A stretch of DNA of 64,000 nt, from positions 363,479,750 to 363,543,749 of the forward strand of contig CM062814.1 of assembly GCA_031772625.1 (NCBI GenBank), written 5' to 3'. Position 1 is the stretch's first letter. Every line of letters begins with the position of its first letter. Below, piece by piece: positions 46,140-55,879 of this stretch. Position numbers and translations under genes: made by a program. The stretch comes from Pinus tabuliformis. Its lineage: Eukaryota; Streptophyta; Pinopsida; Pinales; Pinaceae. The notes beneath the pieces were generated by a model. It was not told where the DNA came from and made no database searches. It was given only the letters and a program-made list of their open reading frames with translations.

Positions 46140-48000
46140 AGACTAGATGAAGAAAAATTAAATTCGACCATATCTTGTAATGCATTGGCGGGAATTACCA
46201 CTCCTCAAACCATCAAGATAGAAGGACAAATCAAGAAGAAAAAGGTAATAGTGTTGATTGATTCAGGAAGCACCCACAATTTTATTCATTGTAGGGTAGC
46301 AAAAGAATTGAATTGCTTCCTATATCCAGCACCAGAGTGTCAAGTGATGATTGCAAATGGAGGAACAATAAATTGCTCTGGAAAGTGCCATAATATCAAG
46401 CTATCCATGGGAGAATATGTATTGACTAGCCCAATGCTTTCCATTCCAATGGGAGGTGCTGATGTTGTACTAGGAGTCCAATGGCTACAATCCTTGGGTA
46501 CAATAGCTTTTAATTTTCAAGAACTTTTCATCAAATTTTCTACAGAAGGAAAGGAAGTTGAATTAAGGGGTATTGCAGGGAAACAAGGAAAGATAATCAG
46601 CTCTAATGGTATGACAAAGCTTCTAAAAAAGGAGCAAAGAGGTGTAATTGCACAATTATGTTTGCTAGATGTTTCCACATCGGAATCATCTATTTCTCCA
46701 AATCTCCAAAAAGTTCGGGACAATCATTCCAGGGTATTTGAGACTCCCAAAGGTCTCCCACCTATGCGTGATCATGATCATGCTATTCATCTGATTCCAG
46801 GAAGTGTTCCTCCAAACATCAGGCCGTACAGATATCCCTATGTCCAAAAAAGTGAAATTGAACGTATGGTTGCAGAAATGCTAGAGGTTGGTATAATTCA
46901 ACCGAGTCAAAGTTCTTTCTCTACTCCAGTAGTATTGGTGCACAAGAAGGATGGATCATGGCGCATGTGTCCAGATTATAGGGAGCTCAACAAGCTCACT
47001 ATTAAAGATAAGTTCCCCATTCCTGTCATTGATGAATTACTGGATGAATTGCATGGATCAATTTACTTCACCAAGTTGGATCTTCATTTGGGATATCATC
47101 AAATCAGAATGAAGATTGAAGACATTCCGAAAACAGCATTTAGAACTCATGAGGGTCATTATGAATTTTTGGTCATGCCTTTTGGCCTTACCAATGCACC
47201 TTCAACATTTCAAGTTTTGATGAATTCAATTTTCAAACCATTCCTTAGAAAATTTGTGTTAGTATTTTTTGATGATATACTAATCTACAACAAGTCTTGA
47301 AGGATCATGTTGAACATGTTGACAGGGTGCTACAACTATTGGAGGAGAAACAATTATATGCAAAAAGATCCAAATGTTTCTTTGGAGTCCAGGAGGTGGA
47401 ATATTTGGGTCATATTGTATCTCATGAAGGAGTTAAGGTAGACCCTAGCAAAATTAAAGCCATTAAGGAATGGAAAATCCCCACATCCATAAAGCATCTG
47501 CGAGGATTTCTTGGGTTGACAGGGTATTATCGCAAGTTTTTAAGAATTATGGGAGAATAGCAGCACCTCTAACAACATTATTGAAGAAAGATGCATTTTC
47601 ATGGACTCCGGAAGCAACAAAGGCCTTTGAACATCTTAAAGAGGCAATGTGCCAAGCACCGGTCTTAGCTACAGCGGACTTCACAAAAACCTTTATTGTG
47701 GAATGTGATGCTTCAGGAAATGGAATTGGTGTTGTTCTAATGCAAGATGAAAGACCCATTGCTTTTGAAAGTCGTCCAATCAAGGGAAAGTTTTTAAGCA
47801 AAGCTATTTATGAGAAGGAAATGTTGGCAATACTCCATGCACTTAAGAAATGGCGACCCTACCTAATGGGAAGACACTTCAAGGTAAAAACGGATCATGA
47901 TAGCCTTAAATACTTTTTAGAACAAAGATTATCCCTGAAGAGCAACAAAAGTGGGTCACAAAGATGTTGGGTTATGACTTTGAAATCATCTACAAAAAAG
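46140..48000 (+). pseudogene. Chromovirus protease, RT and RNase H region
   Basis: Protease: [13 protein letters not shown] near 46,255, with [14 protein letters not shown] near 46,460. [80 protein letters not shown] and the active-site box FFDDILIY near 47,270. Thumb: VEYLGHIVSHEGV and GFLGLTGYYRKF. RNase H: FIVECDASGNGIGVVL, RPIAFESRPI and KTDHDSLKYFLEQR. The region is nearly whole. Confidence 0.92.
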
Positions 48001-49516
48001 GGAAGCAAAATGTGGTGGCAGATGCACTCTCAAGAAAGGATGAGGATGTGGAAGCATTGTTGTGCGCCATTTCTATTATCCAACCAGATTGGATAAATGA
48101 AGCAAGGGAGGAATGGAAGAATGACGAAGAAGTTTGGGCACTTATTCAAAAGCTACAACAAGATTCCAGTACGTCTGATACATTTAGCTGGCAAAATGAT
48201 TCGTTATGGTACAAAGATCGCTTATACCTCTGTAAGAATTCCCAACTAAAACAAAAGATTCTTATGGAATTGCACACTTCTCCCTTAGGAGGGCACTCGG
48301 AATTTTTAAAAACTTACCACAGGGTTAAGAAGGAATTTTTTTGGGATGGGCTTAAATCAAATATTCAAAAATTTGTGGTGGAATGTTTGGTTTCCCAACA
48401 AAATAAAGTTGAAACAATTAAGACACCGGGTCTACTACAACCTTTATCCATTCCAAGCCAACGTTGGGAGGAGGTTTCAATGGATTTTATCACAGGTTTA
48501 CCCAAGTCTGAGGGAAAAAGTGTCATCATGGTGGTAGTTGACAGACTTACCAAGTATGCACACTTTTGTGCATTATCACATCCATTTAAAGCCAGTACAG
48601 TTTCTACTGCATTTATGGAAACAATTCAAAAGCTACATGGAAACCCAAAGATTATTGTAAGTGACAGAGATCCCATTTTCACTGGAAATTTTTGGACAGA
48701 ATCATTTTCTTGTCTTGGTACTCAGTTAGCTCATAGCTCATCTTATCATCCTCAATCTGATGGGAAAACTGAGATAGTAAAAAATGTTTGGAAGGATATC
48801 TTCGTTGCTTTGTATCTGATAAACAGACACAATGGGTCAAATGGTTGCCTCTGGCTGAATGGTGGTATAACACTTCCTTCCATACAGCAACAAAAATGAC
48901 CCCATTTATGGCACTTTATGGGTATCAACCACCATCCATCACATCATATTTAAGAGAAAATTCTAAGGTTCAGGTAGTGGAACATCACATCGAACATCAA
49001 CAACAAGTCCTCCAACTCTTAAAGGATAACCTCGTGTTGGCACAAAATAGAATGAAACAACAGGCAGATCAACATCACAGTGAAAGAAGTTTTGATGTAG
49101 GTGATTGGGTATTCCTACAGCTACAACCATATAAGCAAATGTCCCTAAAGCAAGCTAAGAGGGATAATAAATTATCACCAAAGTATTATGGTCTGTACAA
49201 GGTGTTGCAAAAGATTGGTACTATGGCATACAAATTGGAGCTTCCTGCAGCTTCTCGATTGCACCCAGTTTTCCATGTTTCATGTTTAAAGAAGGTTATA
49301 GGTGACAAGCTCCCAGTTCAAACAATATTGCCAGAACTTGACGAGAAAGGAAAAATTATATTGGAACCAGAAGCAGTCACAGAAACAAGAACTCGACAGC
49401 TACGAAATCGATCAATTTCAGAGTATCTTATCAAGTGGAAGAACTTATCCACTGAAGATTCCACATGGGAGGATGAGAATTTTATGCAGAAGTATCCAGA
49501 ACTACTCAAGCGTTGA
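48000..49516 (+). pseudogene. Chromovirus integrase with C-terminal chromodomain
   Basis: Integrase zinc region (ELHTSPLGGHSEFLKTYH, FFWDGLKSNI), core (WEEVSMDFITGLPKSEGK, VVDRLTKYAHF, IIVSDRDPIF, SSYHPQSDGKTE), and C-terminal region with GDWVFLQLQPYKQ, LSPKYYGLYKVL and LHPVFHVSCLKK. At the end (about 49,420-49,510) EYLIKWKNLSTEDSTWED is a classic chromodomain core. Chromodomains of this group are thought to steer integration to heterochromatin. Confidence 0.93.
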
Positions 49517-49545
49517 GGACAACACTTTTTTGAAGGAGAGGGGCA

Positions 49546-49869
49546 TGTTGGGTCCCTATAATACTAGTGATTACCCCATTACTATTGTAGTTATACCCCT
49601 TATTTATATTGTTGTGGCCCTATTACCCCCATATTGTTATTTCTGTGCCCCATAGAATCCATCTATTGTTATTTTTGTGGCTTTATATTATTATTGTTAG
49701 GTCGGCTGGATTATATTGTGACTCCTTAGACTCCTATATATAGAAAGGAGGTTTTGTCATTTGAATCATCCAAGAATTGTTCATTTATGTAATGTAAAGG
49801 AGGTTTCCCCCTCGAAGAGGCTGAATTCTAAGGCGTTGATCTATCTTTTCTTGAGCTGGTTTCATAACA
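49546..49869 (+). repeat. 3' LTR of the chromovirus
   Basis: Begins TGTTGGGTCCC and ends GGTTTCATAACA, followed by GATTC. TATATATA is at 49,735-49,742. Confidence 0.95.
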
Positions 49870-49874
49870 GATTC

Positions 49875-50938
49875 AACTTTCCAAGATGACTACCTCACTT
49901 GGTTGAATGAAGGTGCTAGCTGTGAGTAGTGTCAAAACCTTAGGGAATCATAACACTAAGGCCTAAGAAAATATATCACCACTTATGCACTAAAAGAAAT
50001 AATTTCAATCCTACAATGGCCTATAGGAGTACATTTCATTAGATGGATATCACACTCTAAGAGATGGTTGTCTAATACAATGAGAAGTGTACATATATTG
50101 TCACAATGCCCCTCACAGTCAGACCCTATAGTTGTGTCCTATAATATTAATCATATTATACTATTTAATTATAAATTATGACTATTAGATAATTATTAGT
50201 TTGAATAATTAGTTTGAAATTTCGTTTTTAGTATTTTTGTATACATGAAAATATTAAGAAAAAAGGCACTTTTTGTGACTAGTTAACTTCGAGTGAATAT
50301 AAATATACAAGAAATTATGGCACCTCGGTGTTTCTATAGTGGTTATCTGCTCATTGTAACAATTTATCCCATGTCCTCTACTACTTTGGGTGAATTCCTC
50401 TTTGATGATGTCCAATGCCAATGTAATGGACATTTATCCTCGATGTTTGTCTGAGCCAAAGGGAAGCTCCAAAAGTAAAAACCAAAAAGTAGCCTCAAAT
50501 ATATTATTGGGGGCCAAAATGTAGTAATTATATGGCAAGCCAAGAAACACTGCACATTAATAATATTCTCTTTAATATTGATTAATAATTCATTTACATG
50601 ATCATGTAATACTAAAGTGTGAAGTACAGACATTTAAAATTAGTCATCCATCAATATCACCTTTGAGAGTGATTAGTAGTTAATACTTCCTATTACACAC
50701 AAAATAGATCACCAACTTCAAGGATAGCAATATAAACACAACAAAAATGAAATTAAAAGAAATGCTAGGAGGTCAAAAGCGACTAATCATGAGTCAAGAA
50801 AATACCAAGTCATTAACATTAGCAAGACATTATTAGGCACTAAAATAGAAAATCCTTCGATTGCATCATTTTCACCTTTTCTTTAATTTCTTTAATTGAA
50901 AACATAGATTTCAGAAGAAAAAAATTCATTGAAAAAGC
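49875..50938. other. Non-coding stretch between two gypsy elements
   Basis: No supported gene. 50,140-50,290 is AT-rich with TAGTTTGA and ACTAGTTAAC phrases. TTTTTGTGACTAGTT (about 50,272-50,286) resembles the reverse complement of the CACTA-like start at 32,881, and GGTGTTTCTATAGTG ends at 50,341. Either could be the far end of that element, but neither has matching flanks. Confidence 0.35.
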
Positions 50939-51526
50939 TGATCCAGATTTAAACAGGAATGCAACAAATTACAGATATAACCATACATATAGAGATGCAG
51001 TAGAAATAATACTTCATTTCATTACTGTAAAATACTGAAATATGCTTATAAACAGAAATGGAAATAAACTAGCTAGGGAGATGGTAGCTTATCTCTAAGA
51101 AGAGATGTGGTGGCTACATGCCTCTAAACTGTGTTACAATGAGGCTCGAAGGCCTATTTATTGTTGAGAAACAATGGAAAACCCTAAACATTGAAAATCT
51201 AACCCTATAAGATGAAACGCCAAACTGTGGGCCTCGTTAGGGTAAATTGGTACATCAACTTCTCGGGGTCATAACTTTGGCATACGATCTCTGTTTTGAC
51301 GTGCACAATATCTCATTAGAAAGATCTATCTGAGAGCTACAACTTTTGGAAGAGCAACATTAATCCATGGACCCATGTTGCTCCTAGTTTTCCCAAAAAA
51401 ACATCATTTAGACCCTCAAAATGGCTCTGGAAGTTCAGGACCCGAAAAACTGCTAAAAATAGTAAACTGTGCTACAATTAAGGAAACTGAAAAGCTGAAA
51501 GAAACAATGGTGGGGGTCCAACTGGA

Positions 51527-51534
51527 CTTGGAAG
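51527..51534. repeat. Left 8-bp target duplication of the MITE
   Basis: CTTGGAAG, repeated at 51,833-51,840. The uninterrupted right LTR has CTTGGTGG at the same place, which confirms the insertion site. Confidence 0.88.
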
Positions 51535-51832
51535 CATGGAAAATTTTAGGGGCTAATGTTCGCCCAGTGGGCTAATTTTCCATGATTTTTCCAAAAAAAA
51601 GATTCGCCAATTTCCAATTTTATAAAAGACGATTAGCCCAAATTTTAGAATATAAAATTATTTTACCTTAAAAATCGCCAACATTATAGAGAGACTATAT
51701 ATAAAATAATTATAAATTTGATTAATTTTACAAATATATCAATAAACATTTATAATTTGCATATTAGGGATTAGTGAGATTCGCCAATGTTTGAAACTTC
51801 AAGAAAATTTTCCATCCTTAAAATTTTCCTTG
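51535..51832. mobile_element. hAT-type MITE (298 bp)
   Basis: A short AT-rich element. Its left end CATGGAAAATTTTAGGG and the reverse complement of its right end, CAAGGAAAATTTTAAGG, are terminal inverted repeats with two mismatches in 17. The 8-bp target duplication and the CA termini fit the hAT superfamily. It has no coding capacity. Internal ATTCGCCAAT phrases occur near both ends. It depends on a transposase supplied elsewhere. Confidence 0.85.
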
Positions 51833-51840
51833 CTTGGAAG
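51833..51840. repeat. Right 8-bp target duplication of the MITE
   Basis: CTTGGAAG, identical to 51,527-51,534, followed by GTGGCCACCAATATCC, which resumes the LTR. Confidence 0.88.
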
Positions 51841-52129
51841 GTGGCCACCAATATCCACCTGGATCATTCCACCCCCCTTAGGAAGCAATGGTCCCCAGTG
51901 CATTGAGTTCCTCCATGAGATGAGGAAACTTCTGCTGAAGTTGGTCGCTGGTGAGCCACTTTCCCTGGTGAAGGAGTTGCCCTACAGTTGGATATTTTGC
52001 TGTTGAGTGTGCTTGATCTACGTGTCCATGATCCGATTATTTGTAGTTTGTTTCATGAAATTTGGATTTAACTCTATGGGTGTGAGCTGTTCTGCAATGT
52101 CAGATGTGTCTAGTAATGGTGGAATGTAT

Positions 52130-53430
52130 GGCTAAAGGTGGTCCACATTGAACACTGGGTGCAGGCCAAGGAATGGGGGAATGCTGAGCTCAAATGCATT
52201 GTCTCCCACAACCTTTTTAATGGTGTAAGGACCATATTGGAGTGGTCTGAGTTTCTGATAGGCTCCGGTAAGGCGTTCCTTTTGGAAATGCAACCAAGCT
52301 TTGTCGCCCACTTGAAACTTGTGTGGCACCCGATGCTGATCATGTCATTGCATTTCTCTAGAATGTCATGGACCTGCTAGTGAATATGTTTGATGTGCTC
52401 AATGAAGTTGTTTGCCTTATCTGTTTCGGATAGGACATGAGCCGTATCTGCGTGAGTAGCTGCAAATGGCATGGCCACATCAATGGGACATAGTGGTTGG
52501 AATCCCATGCTCATCGGAAAAGGGTTGTTGCCAGTCAAGGTGTGGAGAGCCCGGTTGTAGCTATGCTGAACATAGGGGAGGCTCTCATCCCATGTGTGTG
52601 GATGCTTTGAGTTGTACATGTGCATAATGTGTATGATCATCCTGTTGACAACCTTTTTCTCGCCATCATCTTGAGGATGGAAGGTTGTGGACTTAGTTAG
52701 TTTGGTGTCCAGCATCGACTGGAGACTAGACCAAAATGTAATAATGAACCTGCTATCTCGATCTGAGATGATAGACTGTGGGATCCCAAAGTGTACCCAC
52801 ACTCATTCAGAGAAGAGTTTAGCAGTGTCTTCTGCAGTGATATTCTTCTTGCATGCCACCATAATGGCCATCTTCAAGAACCTGTCGATGACCACAAAAA
52901 AACAGTCATTTCCATGCTTAGTAAAAGGAAGGACTGACATGCAATCCATGGAGATGGATTCCCAAGGTCAACTAGGCATAGGCAGTGGGGTATAGAGGCC
53001 TTGCTTCTTGATGGTCAGTTTGGAAATGGCATAGACAGTGCATGATCTGATGTACTTCCCCACATCCTGTCGAAAATTCAACCAATAGAAATACTTTTGC
53101 AGTACTCCCAACATTTTCTGGACCCCAAAATGCCCTATAGGCTGACTATAGTGTGCTTCCCGAATCATCTTGGCATGCTTCCTTGAAGGAACACAAAGGT
53201 GACCTTGGTGGCATAACAGGGCATCCTGGAGGTGAAAATTTCGAACATTCTGACCCTCTAAAAGTGTCTGGTATGTGTGGCAGAATTTTGGGTCGCTTTT
53301 GTAGAGAAGTGGCCAATCCAAAGTCTCGTGCCCGCAAGAGTTGAGCACGGTAGTTAACCCCATGATCGGTGGTCGACTGAGGAAATCTGCAACATTATTG
53401 GTTCTTCCCTTCTTATACTTAATATTCAAA
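52130..53430 (-). pseudogene. Gypsy integrase fossil
   Basis: Minus strand: end of RNase H linker NVADFLSRPP near 53,390; zinc region HYSQPIGHFGVQKML and YFYWLNFRQDV near 53,160-53,050; core phrases FGIPQSIISDRDSRF, STTFHPQDDGEKK and LPYVQHSYNRALH near 52,790-52,560; C-terminal region KFQVGDKAWLHFQKERL and LGLHPVFNVDHL near 52,320-52,135. No chromodomain was recognised after it. Fossil. Confidence 0.88.
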
Positions 53431-53439
53431 TGGAACTAT

Positions 53440-54550
53440 TGTAGGTATGTGGACCACTTCTGATGCCAATCATTCTGTAATTTCCCTTGGGTTTGTATGA
53501 ACTACAGGGGTCGGTGGTCTGTGTTGATGACCGTTTCCATCCCCAAAATGTAATGTTTCCATTGTCGGCAAGCCTGCACAATGGAATACATATATTTATC
53601 ATAAGAGGGATACTTATGGGCTGTGTCTGAAATCATCTCACTATGTTATGCCACTAGATGCCCATGTTGAGTAAGGATTTCCCCAATAGCATAGTTAGAG
53701 GCATCTGTCTCGACCTCAAATAGTTGTTGCAAGTCTGGTAATGCGAGCCCTAGTGCCGAGCAGAGGCGATATTTCAACTTTGTGAATGCCTTCTATTGAT
53801 ATTCAAACCAAAAGAATTTTTCTTTTGCTCCTCCCTTGGTGACCTGACTCAAGGGCCAAGTGATACGAGAAAGTCCCAACACGAACTTGCGGTAGAATTT
53901 GGCAAGACCTAGAAAGCTACAGAGCTTTGTTAGAGTGGATAGAGATTGCCAACCCCGAATGACTTGGATCTTGGTTGGATCCACATGCACCCCTTGTTTG
54001 TCAATAATGTATCCCAGATATTGAACCTGGGTCATGCCAAAATTTCATTCCTCTAAATTGGCACATAACTTGTGTTGTCGCAGTGTTTGGAGAACCTGTC
54101 GGATATGGTGGAGGTGCTCTCCCCAACTCTGGCTGAAGATCAGGATGTCATCCAGGTATACCACTAAAAATGAGCTGGTGAATTCTTGTAAGATGTCATC
54201 CATTAGCCTCATGAAGGTTGCAGGAGCATTTGTCAATCCGAAAGGCATAACCAACCATTCGAAAAGGCCCTCCTTGGCTTTGAAGGCAGTCTTCCACACA
54301 TCGGAGGGTTCGATTGGTACCTGGTGATATCCTGACTTCAAATCAATCTTGCTGAAATATTTCCCCCCCTTCAGTTGGCCCAGGAGGTCATCAATCCGTG
54401 GGATCGGGTACCTATTATGGACAGTGATCTTTTTCAGTGCTTGATAGTTAATACAGAGTCTCCAAGTCCCATGCTTCTTCTGTACCAATACGATCGGGCT
54501 CCCACAGGGCGATGAACTTGGACGAATGTGACCTTTCTGCAACACCTCCT
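53440..54550 (-). pseudogene. Gypsy reverse transcriptase and RNase H fossil
   Basis: RT phrases on the minus strand: [50 protein letters not shown] and the active-site box VVYLDDILIFSQ near 54,150; thumb region VQYLGYIIDKQGVHVDP and FLGLAKFYRKFV near 54,020-53,880. RNase H follows to about 53,440. Fossil. Confidence 0.88.
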
Positions 54551-54639
54551 GAATCTACCTCTTCATTTCATCGTTCTATAGAATAGAGCGTTAAGAGATT
54601 GGTCCATTGTGCAATGACACACCTAGGGTCAGATCGATG

Positions 54640-55720
54640 GAGTGCTTGACCTAACAGTGCAGAGGAACCCCTGGGGGGGAGGTGAAGATGTCCTCGTACT
54701 CCTCCATGACCTTGTCCATCTAAAGTTGTCGTGCAGAGGGTACCTGTTTGGAGGTTGTGGCCACTGTCTTCTTCTTTCCCTGAGGGCGTATCATCAGGAA
54801 AACAAATTTCCTGGTTTTGGAAATGATCTTACTGCATTCTTTTGCAGTAACCAAAGAGATGGTGGTAGGCAGTGCTACGTACAGTATCATGTACAACTTA
54901 TTGCCCAAATTAACAATAACAACATGGGGCCTTGATTCATACACAACATGTCTCTTCCACAAGTATGGTTGTCCTAATAATACATCACAAACATCAAGGA
55001 GAGAAACATCACACAATACCTCATCCATGAAGGGCTTGATGTTGTATTGAAGGCGACACTGTTGGCTCACACAAAGATCCCGTCATTGATGAAGCCACCC
55101 AATTGTGTATGGTTGTGGATGTGCTATGGTCGGTAAGACCAGCCACTTCATGACCTCTGTCGAAATGAGGTTCTTTTGGCTCCCGTTGTCGACAACGAAC
55201 TGTAGCGAGGAGCCCTTTACCCACATCTGGGAGTGGAATAGACTCACCTCCTCCTCTGGATCTTCAAGTTCCTCCTTCTAGATCTTCGTGGTGGCAAAAA
55301 TGGTGTTGGGCTCTACATTGATAATCTGCTTCCCTTTGTCATTGCCCTTAATGGGTTTTGACTTAGTTTCGGAACATGCAAATGATTCAGAAACCTTAAA
55401 TATGGGAATGTCAAAGTTAACTTGTACCTTAAAGGGTGTGGTGCTTCCAGAGTAGCTGCTGGAAGTAGATGTGTCACCCCTAGGTAGCCGCTGAAGTATT
55501 TGGGAAAAGTTGTGCATCATCGCATTCTTTTGTCTCTCAAGGGCCTCTTTGAGCAATATTTTGATAGGATCTCCTGCCCCCTCATCTTTCTTTTCATCTA
55601 CCATGGGATGCCATCGGGATTTACGAGGCTGGTAATGTAAAGTTTCGACCAGTTCAAGCCCTAACTCCTTATATCCCAACCTCGTTGGGGACATGAAAAA
55701 AAGGACAGACAAAGAGTAGA
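54640..55720 (-). pseudogene. Gypsy gag-end and protease fossil
   Basis: Minus strand, from about 55,710: ELGLELVETLHYQPRKSRW and a Lys/Glu-rich stretch, probably the remains of gag. Then protease-region phrases DVSLLDVCDVLLGQPYLWKR and HVVYESRPHVVIVNLGNK near 54,990-54,890. The main gag core was not recognised and may be missing or too decayed. Fossil. Confidence 0.65.
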
Positions 55721-55722
55721 GT

Positions 55723-55734
55723 GCTCTGATACCA
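55723..55734 (-). promoter_or_regulatory. Primer-binding site (initiator tRNA-Met)
   Basis: On the minus strand TGGTATCAGAGC, one base after the 5' LTR that ends at 55,736. Confidence 0.9.
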
Positions 55735-55778
55735 CTGGCCCAGATTTAAACAGGAATGCAACAAATTACAGATATAAC

Positions 55779-55792
55779 CATACATATAGAGA
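55779..55792. repeat. Left target-site duplication of the ORF1-only LINE
   Basis: CATACATATAGAGA, matching CATTCATGTAGAGA at 58,254-58,267 with two differences. The intact left LTR has the same bases without interruption. Confidence 0.85.
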
Positions 55793-55879
55793 GGCCATTC
55801 TGAGTGATACACTGAAATAAACAAAATATTTTCAGTTATATTACAACATCTCTGCTGAAGACAAGGTAGAGGAGAAAGA

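Larger units (their letters stand above)
44013..49869 (+). mobile_element. Young Ty3/gypsy chromovirus
   Basis: A 5.86-kb element with LTRs of 333 and 324 bp, a perfect target duplication GATTC (44,008-44,012 and 49,870-49,874), an initiator-Met primer-binding site and a purine-rich GAAGGAGAGGGGCA before the 3' LTR. Gene order gag, protease, RT, RNase H, integrase, chromodomain marks it as a chromovirus. I count about nine substitutions in 324 aligned LTR positions (about 3%) plus one 9-bp length difference. This is by far the youngest LTR element in the window. The coding region is nearly whole, with about three breaks. Confidence 0.95.
50939..51866 (-). repeat. 3' LTR, interrupted by a MITE
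   Basis: Left LTR in window coordinates, from TGATCCAGATTTAAACAGG to CCACCTGGATCA. It matches the right LTR on both sides of the MITE at 51,535-51,832. Confidence 0.9.

Noticed and set aside
32881-50341. A single complete CACTA transposon from CACTAGTACAAAA to CTATAGTG
   Set aside because: The two ends share only CACTA plus scattered bases, the 3-bp flanks (TTT and GTT) do not match, and no transposase is found. Only the left end is reported.
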